Below are positions 25,526 through 34,199 of a stretch of DNA of 64,000 nucleotides, piece by piece. The DNA is taken from positions 5,242,282 to 5,306,281 of the forward strand of contig NZ_CP111085.1 of assembly GCF_026278345.1 (NCBI RefSeq), given 5' to 3'. The notes under the pieces were generated by a model. It was given only the letters and a program-made list of their open reading frames with translations, was not told the origin of the DNA and did not search any database. The stretch's first letter is position 1; the number at the start of each line of letters is the position of its first letter. Position numbers and translations under genes: made by a program. This DNA comes from Tellurirhabdus rosea (GTDB lineage Bacteria; Bacteroidota; Bacteroidia; Cytophagales; Spirosomataceae).

Positions 25526-26919
25526 TTCTGAGCCAGTAGTTTATCCGCCTGACCGTAAATCTTTTCGATGGCATTGGCGATGTCGTCCATGTCCTGCCGG
25601 GTGCCGAGGAGCATGTTCTGCGTCAGCCAGACGGCCTCTTCGTTGCAGATGCGGTCGTTCTGCGGGCAGGCGTTTCGTTCGACGTACTTCTTGAAATCCA
25701 GCGCCTCTTTCGGATACATTTTCCGGTAGTTTTTCGACTTGAAGGCGTCGTCGAGATACGGCATTTTGTTGAGCGGCGCGTATCCTTTGGAACAGGGAAT
25801 GCCTTCGGCCGTGAGGGCTTTGACGAACGTTTCCCGCGAAAGTCCTTTAAACTTTTCCTGATGAAAACGGAACGGAAACAGGTGGAAGGCCGCCCGCGTC
25901 ACGTCGTCGTAGAGTTTGTACGGCACGATGCCCGGTAGGTGGCTGATCTTGGCTTTCAGATACGCCGCGTTTTCGTTGCGGGTGGTCGTTTCGGCGTCCA
26001 GGCGCTTGAGCAAGGCCAGTCCGATGGCGGCCTGGTACTCGGTCAGGCGGAGCTTGGTGCCCTGCATGAGCGTGCCGATGCCGATCACGCCCGATACGGT
26101 ACCATAGGGATTGCCGTAATTATGGTACGAAAAGCAGCGGTCCATGAACGCGTCGTTGTTGCTGACGATGGCCCCGCCTTCCCCGATGGCCAGATTTTTG
26201 GAGTTCTGAAAACTGAAACAGCCCGCGTCGCCGAACGTGCCGACTTTCTGGTGGTTAATTTCCGCCAGATGGGCCTGGCAGGCGTCTTCGATCACGACCA
26301 GATTGTGTTTTTTGGCAATCGCCAGAATGCTTTTCATATCGACCGGCAGGCCCAGAATGTGCACCGGAATAATGGCCCGCGTGCGCGGCGTGATCCGGGC
26401 TTCCAGTTTGGCCGGGTCCATCTGGAACGTTTCGGGGTCGATGTCGACAAATACCGGCATGGCCCCGGTTGCCAGTACGGGCGCGACGGTGCCGATAAAC
26501 GTATAGGCCGGAACGAGCACCTCGTCGCCGCCGCGCACATCGAACTGGGCCAGGGCGGCAATCAGCGCATTGGTGCCGTTGACGACCGAAAGGCACCGTT
26601 TGGCTCCGACGGTCGCGGCCCACTGCGCTTCGAACTCGGTTACGACCCCGGCCCGCGACCAGATGCCGGAGCGAATCACTTCCAGCAGTTGTTTTTCGTC
26701 GGTTTCCGGTTTCCAGATCGGCCAGACGGGCCACTGCTTCGCCCGGATGGGTTTGCCGCCCAGCAGCGCCAGCGGCTCATTGAGGGAAGAAGAAAAAGGC
26801 TTTGTCGGGAGGGAAGGGGCCGGCACGCTGGCCAGCACTGAAGGGGCCAGGACAGCGCCCAGACCGGTCAATGAGTTGCGTTTGATGAATTCCCGGCGGG
26901 AAAAAGGTCCGTTTTTCAT
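25522..26919 (-). CDS. Tat-exported DegT/DnrJ/EryC1/StrS-family aminotransferase
   Basis: A PLP-dependent sugar or cyclitol aminotransferase that appears to be exported. The 465 residues start with MKNGPFSRREFIKR, a good twin-arginine signal (RR at 8-9) followed by a hydrophobic stretch and Ala-rich cleavage region near 30. The core fits the family: VVNGTNALIAAL, the VPAYTFIGTVAPVL block, VVIEDACQAH with the PLP-contacting Asp, and the Schiff-base lysine in CFSFQNSKNLAIGEGGA (Lys 241). All catalytic residues are present, so it is not a decayed copy. Export of folded enzyme with bound PLP suits Tat. It is translationally coupled to the ceramidase-fold gene. A cytosolic paralogue lacking the signal is at 59818-61050. 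Confidence 0.9.
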   Translation of the reverse strand: MKNGPFSRREFIKRNSLTGLGAVLAPSVLASVPAPSLPTKPFSSSLNEPLALLGGKPIRAKQWPVWPIWKPETDEKQLLEVIRSGIWSRAGVVTEFEAQWAATVGAKRCLSVVNGTNALIAALAQFDVRGGDEVLVPAYTFIGTVAPVLATGAMPVFVDIDPETFQMDPAKLEARITPRTRAIIPVHILGLPVDMKSILAIAKKHNLVVIEDACQAHLAEINHQKVGTFGDAGCFSFQNSKNLAIGEGGAIVSNNDAFMDRCFSYHNYGNPYGTVSGVIGIGTLMQGTKLRLTEYQAAIGLALLKRLDAETTTRNENAAYLKAKISHLPGIVPYKLYDDVTRAAFHLFPFRFHQEKFKGLSRETFVKALTAEGIPCSKGYAPLNKMPYLDDAFKSKNYRKMYPKEALDFKKYVERNACPQNDRICNEEAVWLTQNMLLGTRQDMDDIANAIEKIYGQADKLLAQK

Positions 26920-26991
26920 GGGAAATAAGGTCTTGAGGATAGGGCTTGGAGACGGAGCCTGCTACGTCAGGAAGGCTCTTTTCGCCAAAAA

Positions 26992-28002
26992 TTACTGTTT
27001 CACCCGGGCCAGCACACTCTCCAGCGTAACGGGCGCGCCGCCCCGGCGTTTGCTTTCGTCGGCGGCTTCCATGAAGGCGAAAATTTCGATGGTTTCCTCG
27101 GGCGTCACCGGCACTTCGCCGGTGTCGAAATAGCGGATGATGTCTTTCAGCAGCGGGTCGTAGCCGCCGTAGGGGCCGAGGACCACGTTCCCGTTCTGGG
27201 TGTATACCGTGCCGCCGTACTCGTGCTTGCCGGTGCGGGTGCCGCGGAAGGTCCCGATGCGGCCGTCGGCCCAGGTCCCGACGACGATGTCCGTTCCCTC
27301 CGTGTGGAGGCGCGTCACCTGTTTGCAGCCCGTGCCCATGACCGTAAAGAGCGTTTCGACGCCGTGAATGCCGTACCAGAACAGGTCGGGATGCGTTTTT
27401 TCGAGCACCGCCGGACTGAACGTATCGGCCCCGAGCACCTGGCTTTTCTGGATGCTTTCGATGCCTTTGATGTGCCGCAGGGAGGAGGCCGAGAACACCG
27501 GGATTTTGTACTTCCGGGACGCGTCAAAAATGGCGACGACATCGGCTAGGGAAGCGGCCATCGGCTTGTCGATGAACATCCGCTTGCCCGCCTGCAACAC
27601 CTGAAGGGCCTGTTCGCGGTGGAGGCGGCCGTCGTTGGTTTCCAGCAGCACGACGTCGACCCCGTTCAGTAAATCGCCGATGGAATCGAAAATCGCCACG
27701 CCCGCTTTTTTCACTTCTTCCGTGTAGCCGGGTATCCGTTTGGTGCTGCTTTCGATGTCGCGGCTGCCGTGCGGATAGGCTGCCACGACTTTGTAACCGG
27801 CAAACGCCGGGTCGGCGCCGGGCGCATTCAGGGCTTTGACGAAGGCCGTACTGTGGGAGGTGTCCAGGCCGATGATGCCGACGCGTTTGCCGTCCTTTCC
27901 GGTGCTGAACGGAAACCAGTCGGGGGCCGGAAAGCTCAGAGCGGCTCCGGCCAGAGCGGCGCGCTGCAGAAAAACTCGTCGGTCAGGGAGGGTAGGGTTC
28001 AT
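26992..28002 (-). CDS. Tat-exported Gfo/Idh/MocA-family oxidoreductase (second)
   Basis: A 336-residue exported oxidoreductase whose N-terminus MNPTLPDRRVFLQRAALAG carries the twin-arginine motif (RR at 8-9). The dinucleotide fold starts at KRVGIIGLDTSHSTAFV; the loop VVLLETNDGRLH and the motif MFIDKPMAASLADV (with the DKP in place of the usual EKP lysine motif) follow. The second domain includes CKQVTRLHTEGTDIVVGTW. It is shorter than the two other family members in the window and probably a separate subgroup. It is the first gene of the minus-strand operon and divergent from the GntR gene (175-bp spacer), so it is a natural target of that regulator. The end is 72 bp from the DegT gene. Confidence 0.88.
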   Translation of the reverse strand: MNPTLPDRRVFLQRAALAGAALSFPAPDWFPFSTGKDGKRVGIIGLDTSHSTAFVKALNAPGADPAFAGYKVVAAYPHGSRDIESSTKRIPGYTEEVKKAGVAIFDSIGDLLNGVDVVLLETNDGRLHREQALQVLQAGKRMFIDKPMAASLADVVAIFDASRKYKIPVFSASSLRHIKGIESIQKSQVLGADTFSPAVLEKTHPDLFWYGIHGVETLFTVMGTGCKQVTRLHTEGTDIVVGTWADGRIGTFRGTRTGKHEYGGTVYTQNGNVVLGPYGGYDPLLKDIIRYFDTGEVPVTPEETIEIFAFMEAADESKRRGGAPVTLESVLARVKQ

Positions 28003-28096
28003 GCCGTTGTCTGGTTGAAAATAAAGACGTACTTATGAAGATTCCGGAAAATATACTATCTTTTCTTTGCTTGAATAAGGGAAAACCCATCGAACC

Positions 28097-28136
28097 TTTG
28101 AAGTTTTCCAGAATGTACTACCTTTATGCGAAGGTA
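28097..28136 (+). promoter_or_regulatory. Candidate promoter and operator for the GntR gene
   Basis: TTTG at 28097-28100 and TACCTTTA at 28119-28126 resemble the -33 and -7 elements of this phylum, although the spacer (18 nt) is a little short and the last base of the -7 box differs. The inverted repeat TACCTT-tatgcg-AAGGTA at 28119-28136 overlaps the -7 box, an arrangement expected for self-repression. A related sequence, TACTATCTTTTC, occurs near 28054-28065 on the side facing the divergent oxidoreductase gene (compare TACTACCTTTAT at 28117-28128). Confidence 0.4.
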
Positions 28137-28177
28137 AAATATGTTTACAAAAAGCCGCACATTTTGTTGATAAAATT

Positions 28178-28816
28178 ATGAAAATAGATTCCCTGGCCAA
28201 TAAGGTATATAATGAACTGAGACGAAAAATCCTTTCCAACCAGCTGGTGTCCGGTACCCGACTGAAGGAAGATATCTGGGCCAAAAAGCTTGAGGTAAAC
28301 CGGATGGCCGTGCGCGAAGCCCTGACCCGCCTATTGGGAGAGCGCCTGATCGACATTGGGGAGAAAGGAGGGTATTTCGTCAAAACGCTGACGGCCCAGG
28401 ACCTGCGCGAAATCCGGGAGCTGCGCGAGATTCTGGAGCTGGGGGCGCTCCGGCTGGCCATTCAGAAAATCGACGACGGGCAACTGCGGCGGCTGGAGGA
28501 AATCTGCAACGATTTTACGTCGATGGTCGAGCGGGGGTACTTCGGCGGGGCCTGCGAGGCGGATGTTAAATTCCACGAAACGCTGATCGAAATTGCTGAT
28601 AATGAGAAGCTGAAGAATATTTACGAGTTCAGCAACATTCCCCTCTTCCACCAGAAGCTCGGCAAGACGCAGATCCACATGAACGATTATGAGCAGACCG
28701 ACCAGGAACACCGGACCATCCTCCAGGCCCTGAAAGAACACGATCTGGCCAAAGCGGAAGAAGCCCTGAGCCGCCACCTGATCCGGGGCGAAGTCGCCGC
28801 GCTCGAACTGGATTAA
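28178..28816 (+). CDS. GntR-family transcriptional regulator, FadR/FCD subgroup
   Basis: A 212-residue DNA-binding regulator. The winged helix-turn-helix occupies about residues 8-70, with the recognition helix region EVNRMAVREALTRLLGERLI and the wing GEKGGYFV. The C-terminal FCD helical domain (about 75-205) keeps the metal-binding pattern: Asp and His in ADVKFHETLIEIADN and the later His in QEHRTILQALKEHDLAKAEEALSRHL. FCD regulators typically sense carboxylate metabolites such as sugar acids, which fits the sugar-acid-like enzymes of the plus-strand operon. It lies between that operon and the divergent amino-sugar operon and probably controls both. A good intrinsic terminator follows the gene. 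Confidence 0.93.
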   Translation: MKIDSLANKVYNELRRKILSNQLVSGTRLKEDIWAKKLEVNRMAVREALTRLLGERLIDIGEKGGYFVKTLTAQDLREIRELREILELGALRLAIQKIDDGQLRRLEEICNDFTSMVERGYFGGACEADVKFHETLIEIADNEKLKNIYEFSNIPLFHQKLGKTQIHMNDYEQTDQEHRTILQALKEHDLAKAEEALSRHLIRGEVAALELD

Positions 28817-28849
28817 AGTCCGCCTCCCCCAAGACTCCCCCTTCCTGAC

Positions 28850-28878
28850 AAGGCATCCCCAAACCGGATGCCTTTTTT
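28850..28878 (+). terminator. Intrinsic terminator after the GntR gene
   Basis: A perfect 9-bp stem, AAGGCATCC at 28850-28858 with GGATGCCTT at 28866-28874, encloses a 7-nt loop and runs into six Ts (28873-28878). It is the only textbook terminator I found in the window, and it separates the regulator gene from the SusC-led operon that follows. Confidence 0.9.
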
Positions 28879-29156
28879 GTTGACCTCACAATTAGGTCCG
28901 TCGCAAAAGTATGGGCCGAAAGTGTCCCGGCGAGAGCTTGAAAAAATTTTTGGCAAAAATTTTTTTGTTTACAAAAATTGCCTTCATTTGTCAACATTAA
29001 AGTGCTTCAAGGAAAGGCACTCGGCAATGAAACCGGGTGCCGGTGTAACGAAAGGGGCAGGGCTCCACCGGGCAGGCTTCCCCGGAACGAGTGGCTGGAG
29101 GTGGTGTTTGACAGAGTTCGCGTAAGAATTGTCACCCTAACTATAAACAATGAATT
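28879..29156 (+). promoter_or_regulatory. AT-rich leader region upstream of SusC/SusD pair 2 operon
   Basis: No gene is supported here. Around 28939-28981 is a very AT-rich tract (aaaaaatttttggcaaaaat then ttttttgtttac) ending in TTCATTTG at 28983-28990, one mismatch from a TAnnTTTG -7 box. The best TTTG upstream (28964-28967) is only 15 nt away, so the promoter call is weak. If used, it leaves a leader of about 160 nt before the ATG at 29157, room for post-transcriptional control, which is common for susC genes. Confidence 0.35.
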
Positions 29157-32100
29157 ATGGTCTACTCTTTCCTTCCACGAAAAGAAAAGGTTCTGCTGCT
29201 TTTTCTTTCCCTATTCGCCGTCGCGGCCTTCGCCCAGAGTCCGGTTACGGGCGTTGTGACGGGGGGCGACGATCAGAAGCCCATCGCGGGAGCCACCATC
29301 CTGCAAAAAGGAAGCACCACCAACGGGACCGTCACGGATGCTGACGGGAAATTCACGCTCTCGGTTCCGCAAAGCGCCAGTCTGGTCGTTTCCTACATCG
29401 GCTACCAGCCGCAGGAAGTGGCCGTGGGGGGTCAAACCAGCCTTTCGGTCGTTCTTCTGCCCGCCTCGACCTCGCTCAGTGAAGTGGTCGTGACGGGCTA
29501 CACCTCGGAGCGGAAAAAGGACATCACCGGCTCGGTGTCCATCGTCGACATGAAAGCCATCAAGGCCATTCCGGCGGGCTCGGCCGTGCAGGCGCTGCAG
29601 GGGCAGGCGGCCGGGGTCAACGTCATCAGTTCCGGCGCGCCGGGTAGTCCGGCCAACATCTTCATCCGGGGCATCAGTTCGTTTGGCAACACCCAGCCGC
29701 TGGTGCTCATCGACGGGATTCAGGCCGAACTCAACGACGTGAGCGCCGACGATATCGAGTCGATTCAGGTGCTCAAGGACGCGGGCGCGGCGGCCATCTA
29801 CGGCGTGCGCGGCTCCAACGGGGTGCTGGTCGTGACGACCAAAAAAGGGAAATCCGGCCAGCCGACGCTTTCCTACGATGCCTACTACGGCGTGCAGGTG
29901 CCGCCTTCGGGCAATGTGTTTAATCTGCTGAATTCGCAGGATTTTGCCCGCCTCACCAAGATTGCCTACCCGACCACCGGCCTGTTTCAGAACGGCCTGC
30001 CCGACTTCACGTACCGGGGCCGGAGCGCGACCGGGGTCGGCAATGCGGGCGACCCGGCGGTGGACCCGGCCCGGTATAACTTCGACGCCAACAACCCGGC
30101 CAACAACTACCTCATTCAGGCCGTCAACAAAACCGGCACCGACTGGTTCCACGAGGCGTTCCAGTCCGCGCCGATCATGAACCACAACCTGACAGCCAGC
30201 GGCGGCACCGACAAGTCGAACTACCTCGTTTCGCTGGGGTATTTCGACCAGCAGGGCACGCTCCTCAAAACGTACCTGCAACGGTATTCGGCCCGCATCA
30301 ACACCCAGTTCAAGGTGCGGAAAAACATCCGGATCGGGGAGAACGCCTATTTCTTTTACAAACGGAATCCGGCCTTCGACAACCTCAGCACCGGCAACCC
30401 GATTGCCTGGACGTACCGGGCCATGCCGATCATTCCCGTCTACGACATCCGGGGCAACTACGGCGGCACCTTCGCCGGGCCGGAACTCGGCAGTTCGTCC
30501 AACCCGGTGGCCGTGCAGATGAACACCGTCAACAACAAGAACAACGCCTGGAATGTGGTGGGCAACGTGTTCGCGGAGGTCGATTTCCTGAACCATTTCA
30601 CCGCCCGCACCAGCTTCGGCGGCTTTATCGACAACCAGTACAACACGGTGTTCAACTTCACGCCCTACAACAATTCGGAAGGGAATACCAACCCGAATTC
30701 CTTTTCGGAGAGCGCGCTCTACAACAGCAACACCATGTGGACCAACACGGTGACCTACGGGCAGGAGTTTGGGGCGCACAACCTGAAGGTGATCGTCGGG
30801 TCGGAGGCCATCCGCAACTACGGCCGCTTCCTGACCGGCTCGTCGAGCGCCCTGTTTTCGACCAATTTTGATTACCTGAGCCTCAACAACGGCACCATCA
30901 ACATCACCAACGGCAGCAGCGCCTACCACAATACGCTGTTCTCGCTGTTCAGCCGCCTGGACTACTCCTTTGCCGACCGCTACCTGCTCGGCGTGACGGT
31001 CCGCCGGGATGGTTCGTCGCGCTTCGGAGCCAATAAGCGCTACGGCGTTTTTCCGTCGGTATCGCTGGGCTGGCGCATCACGGGTGAGAAGTTCATGGAA
31101 AACGTGTCGTGGCTCAACGATCTGAAGATCAGGGCCAGCTACGGCGTGCTGGGGTCGCAGAACAACGTGAGTCCGCAGAACGCCTTCACGCTCTTCGGCG
31201 GCACTTTTGCCAACGCATACTACGACATCAGCGGGGCCAACCGCCTGACCCAGGGCTTTGCGCAGACCAGCATCGGCAACCCCAATACGGGCTGGGAGCA
31301 GAACATCGTCACCAACGTCGGGCTGGATGCCGTTTTCCTCAACAACCGCCTCGACGTGTCGGTAGAATACTACAAAAAATCCATCGACGGTCTGCTGTTC
31401 ACCGAGCCGCTGCCCGCGCTCGTCGGCGGGGCGACGGCCCCGACGGTCAACATCGGCGATATTCAGAACAAGGGCGTCGATCTGAGCCTGACGTACCGGG
31501 GCACCGTGACCAACGACCTGCGTTACAGCCTCGGGGCCAACATCACAACCTACCAGAACGAAGTCGTCAGCATTCCGGGGCCGGGTTATTTTGACGCGGC
31601 CAACACGCAGAACCTCGGGCTGGTGATCCGCAATCAGGTAGGCCAGCCGGTGAGTTCGTTTTTCGGCTACAAAGTCATCGGCCTCTTCCGGAGCGAATCC
31701 GACGTGACGGCGGCCCCGACCCAGAGCGGCGCGGCGCCCGGCCGGTTCCAGTACGCCGACATCAACGGGGATAAGAAAATCGACGCCAGCGACCGCACCT
31801 TCCTCGGTAGTCCGAACCCGGCCTTCACCTACGGGCTGAACTTGGGCCTGACGTACCGGAACTTCGATTTTTCGAGCGTGCTGTACGGCTCGCAGGGGGC
31901 CGAGATTTACAACACCATCAAGTCCTTCACGCACTTTTTCAGCACCTACGTCGGCGGCAAGAGCAACGACCTGCTCAACGCCTGGACACCGGAAAACCCG
32001 AACAGTTCCATTCCCAAGATCGAATCGACCGGCTCGTTCAGTACGTCGGGGGTTTCCAACTCGTTTTACGTCGAAAACGGCTCGTTCCTGAAACTGCGCT

Positions 32101-32318
32101 CGCTGATCGTCGGCTACACCGTCAGTCCGGCGCTGCTTCGCCGCGTCGGCATGAGCAGGCTGCGGCTGTACGCCCAGGGCGCCAACCTGTTCACTATCAC
32201 GAAATACAGCGGCCTCGATCCCGAGCTCAGCGGTAACAGTTCGGCTTTCGGGGTGGATTATGCCAACTATCCGAACAACCAGAAAAACTTCATTTTCGGC
32301 CTGAACCTGTCTTTCTAA
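29157..32318 (+). CDS. SusC/RagA-family TonB-linked outer-membrane transporter (pair 2)
   Basis: This 1053-residue outer-membrane importer heads the 16-kb plus-strand operon. A signal peptide (KVLLLFLSLFAVAAFAQ) is followed by the regulatory-like beta-sandwich (GVVTGGDDQKPIAGATI, about 25-105), the TonB-box-like EVVVTGYTSERKKDITGS, a plug with VLIDGIQAELND and QVLKDAGAAAIYGVRGSNG, and a barrel ending in FGLNLSF. Length is normal. The downstream enzymes (GH20, GH109) suggest that it carries an N-acetylhexosamine-containing oligosaccharide. The ATG at 29157 is preferred because it leads directly into the signal peptide. The sequence is clearly different from pairs 1, 3 and 4, so the ligand probably differs too. 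Confidence 0.95.
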   Translation: MVYSFLPRKEKVLLLFLSLFAVAAFAQSPVTGVVTGGDDQKPIAGATILQKGSTTNGTVTDADGKFTLSVPQSASLVVSYIGYQPQEVAVGGQTSLSVVLLPASTSLSEVVVTGYTSERKKDITGSVSIVDMKAIKAIPAGSAVQALQGQAAGVNVISSGAPGSPANIFIRGISSFGNTQPLVLIDGIQAELNDVSADDIESIQVLKDAGAAAIYGVRGSNGVLVVTTKKGKSGQPTLSYDAYYGVQVPPSGNVFNLLNSQDFARLTKIAYPTTGLFQNGLPDFTYRGRSATGVGNAGDPAVDPARYNFDANNPANNYLIQAVNKTGTDWFHEAFQSAPIMNHNLTASGGTDKSNYLVSLGYFDQQGTLLKTYLQRYSARINTQFKVRKNIRIGENAYFFYKRNPAFDNLSTGNPIAWTYRAMPIIPVYDIRGNYGGTFAGPELGSSSNPVAVQMNTVNNKNNAWNVVGNVFAEVDFLNHFTARTSFGGFIDNQYNTVFNFTPYNNSEGNTNPNSFSESALYNSNTMWTNTVTYGQEFGAHNLKVIVGSEAIRNYGRFLTGSSSALFSTNFDYLSLNNGTINITNGSSAYHNTLFSLFSRLDYSFADRYLLGVTVRRDGSSRFGANKRYGVFPSVSLGWRITGEKFMENVSWLNDLKIRASYGVLGSQNNVSPQNAFTLFGGTFANAYYDISGANRLTQGFAQTSIGNPNTGWEQNIVTNVGLDAVFLNNRLDVSVEYYKKSIDGLLFTEPLPALVGGATAPTVNIGDIQNKGVDLSLTYRGTVTNDLRYSLGANITTYQNEVVSIPGPGYFDAANTQNLGLVIRNQVGQPVSSFFGYKVIGLFRSESDVTAAPTQSGAAPGRFQYADINGDKKIDASDRTFLGSPNPAFTYGLNLGLTYRNFDFSSVLYGSQGAEIYNTIKSFTHFFSTYVGGKSNDLLNAWTPENPNSSIPKIESTGSFSTSGVSNSFYVENGSFLKLRSLIVGYTVSPALLRRVGMSRLRLYAQGANLFTITKYSGLDPELSGNSSAFGVDYANYPNNQKNFIFGLNLSF

Positions 32319-32337
32319 CCAGCCTGACCTTCTGATC

Positions 32338-34128
32338 ATGAAAACGATAAAATCTTTTTTCTCGATGGCGAGCCTGGTGCTGGTGCTGCTGTCGACCAAC
32401 GCCTGCCGCAAGGATTATCTGGAAATCGGGCCGCTGGGCACCACGGGCGAAGCGACGCTGGCCAACAAGGCGGGCGTCAACGGCCTGCTCGTCGGAGCCT
32501 ACTCGCTGCTCGACGGCTGGGGCGTGCCGAACACGACCTACTATTTTGTCGGCGTGAGCAACTGGGTTTTTGGCGGGGTGACCTCCGACGACGCTCACAC
32601 GGGCACGCAGGCGTCGGCGCTGCCGCCGATGGAGGCCGTCGAAAGCTACAATTACGACCCGACGCTGATTCCGTTCAACCACAAATGGATGGTGCTGTAT
32701 GCCGGGGTGCAGCGGGCCAACGACGTGCTGCGGGTGCTGGCGAAGGTGACCGACCCCTCGCTTTCGGCCGAAGAAGCCAAACAGATCAAGGCCGAGGCTA
32801 CGTTCCTGCGCGCCCTGTATCATTTCGAAGCGGCCAAGATGTGGGAGAATGTGCCGTACGTCGACGAGTCGGTCAGCTACGCCGGCGGCAACTACAACGT
32901 CGCCAATACCAGTCCGGTCTGGCCGAAGCTGGAAGCCGATTTCAAATTCGCCGCCGACAACCTGACGCCGACCAAAACGGAGGTCGGGCGGGCCAACAGC
33001 TGGGCCGCGAAGGCGTTTCTGGCGAAGGTGTACATGTTTCAGGACAAATACACGGAAGCCAAGCCGTTGCTGGAAGACATCATTGCCAACGGCGTGACGG
33101 CTTCGGGCCGGAAATACGCGCTGGTGAACTATGCCGACAATTTTAACCCGGTGAAGAAAAACAGTGCTGAGTCCATTTTCGCGGTGCAGATGTCCATAGC
33201 CGAAAGCTTCCAGAACGGCAATTACGGCGATGCGCTCAACTTCCCGATGGGCGGCCCGGCGACCTGCTGCGGGGCGTACCAGCCGTCGTTCAGCCTCGTG
33301 AATTCGTACAAAACCGACCCCCGGACGGGCCTGCCGCTGCTCGACTCATTCAACAACGAGGACGTGAAAAACGACCAGGGCATTGAGAGCAGCACACCCT
33401 TTACGCCCTACGAAGGCACGCTGGATTCCCGCCTCGACTGGACCGTGGGCCGCCGCGGCATTCCGTACCTCGACTGGGGTCTGCATCCCGGCAAAGCCTG
33501 GATTCGCGTGCAGGCGGTGGCTGGGCCGTACAGCCCCATCAAAACGGTGTATTACCAGGCCGACCGGGCCACCACCTCTTCCAGCGCCCGCTGGACGTCC
33601 AACAACTACACCATGATTCGCTTTGCCGACGTGCTCCTGTGGGCCGCCGAGGCGGAAGTGGAAATCGGGAGTCTGGCCAAAGCGCAGGAATACGTCAACC
33701 GCGTCCGGGCCCGGGCGGCCGACCCGGCGGGCTGGGTGAAGAAATACATCGACCCGGCTAACCCGCTGCGGGGTTTCACCAGCGAACCGGCGGCCAACTA
33801 CAAGGTCGGGCTGTATACCAACGAGTTTACGACCAAAGGCAAGGACTTCGCCCGCGAGGCCGTCCGGTTTGAGCGCAAACTCGAACTGGCGATGGAAGGC
33901 CACCGCTTCTTCGACCTCCGCCGCTGGGACAACGGCACCGGCTACATGGCCACCGTCCTGAACGATTACGTGAAGCACGAAACGACCATTCCGGGCTATG
34001 ATTTTACGTACATGAAAGGGGCGACCTTCAAGAAAGGCAAGACCGAACTGTATCCCATTCCGCAGGCGCAGATCGACCTGAGCGTGGTCAACGGCACGCC
34101 GACGCTGAAACAGAATCCCGGGTATTGA
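32338..34128 (+). CDS. SusD/RagB-family outer-membrane lipoprotein (pair 2)
   Basis: Partner lipoprotein of the SusC-like importer encoded 19 bp upstream. The 596 residues start with a lipoprotein signal (MKTIKSFFSMASLVLVLLS) and a cysteine at about 22 (STNACRKD). The SusD core is visible in HKWMVLYAGVQRANDVLRVL, EATFLRALYHFEAAKMWENV, WAAKAFLAKVYMFQDKYTEA, the NYTMIRFADVLLWAAEAEVE block and the C-terminal ERKLELAMEGHRFFDLRRW and YPIPQAQIDLS. It is about 100 residues longer than pair 1 SusD, which is within the family range. A strong 13-bp hairpin separates it from the catabolic enzyme genes downstream. Confidence 0.95.
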   Translation: MKTIKSFFSMASLVLVLLSTNACRKDYLEIGPLGTTGEATLANKAGVNGLLVGAYSLLDGWGVPNTTYYFVGVSNWVFGGVTSDDAHTGTQASALPPMEAVESYNYDPTLIPFNHKWMVLYAGVQRANDVLRVLAKVTDPSLSAEEAKQIKAEATFLRALYHFEAAKMWENVPYVDESVSYAGGNYNVANTSPVWPKLEADFKFAADNLTPTKTEVGRANSWAAKAFLAKVYMFQDKYTEAKPLLEDIIANGVTASGRKYALVNYADNFNPVKKNSAESIFAVQMSIAESFQNGNYGDALNFPMGGPATCCGAYQPSFSLVNSYKTDPRTGLPLLDSFNNEDVKNDQGIESSTPFTPYEGTLDSRLDWTVGRRGIPYLDWGLHPGKAWIRVQAVAGPYSPIKTVYYQADRATTSSSARWTSNNYTMIRFADVLLWAAEAEVEIGSLAKAQEYVNRVRARAADPAGWVKKYIDPANPLRGFTSEPAANYKVGLYTNEFTTKGKDFAREAVRFERKLELAMEGHRFFDLRRWDNGTGYMATVLNDYVKHETTIPGYDFTYMKGATFKKGKTELYPIPQAQIDLSVVNGTPTLKQNPGY

Positions 34129-34140
34129 GCCGCCGATGCC

Positions 34141-34189
34141 CACCCGTCCGGCGGCGACCGGGACCTCACCGGGAATCGCCGGACGGGTG
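34141..34189 (+). repeat. 13-bp perfect hairpin between SusD gene and catabolic genes
   Basis: CACCCGTCCGGCG at 34141-34153 is perfectly complementary to CGCCGGACGGGTG at 34177-34189, with a 23-nt loop. It starts 12 bases after the SusD stop and ends 10 bases before the creatininase-family start at 34200. No U-tract follows (TAAGCAAAAAATG), so partial attenuation or 3' end protection of the susCD message is more likely than full termination. It would let the importer be made in excess over the cytosolic enzymes. Confidence 0.75.
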
Positions 34190-34199
34190 TAAGCAAAAA

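Noticed and set aside
29211-32411. Open frame of over 1000 codons on the minus strand opposite SusC of pair 2
   Set aside because: Shadow of a well supported TonB-linked transporter gene; the composition follows the complement of its codons.
34125-34199. Upstream extension of the creatininase-family gene
   Set aside because: Would overlap the SusD stop and translate the 13-bp hairpin; family members begin near the ATG at 34200.
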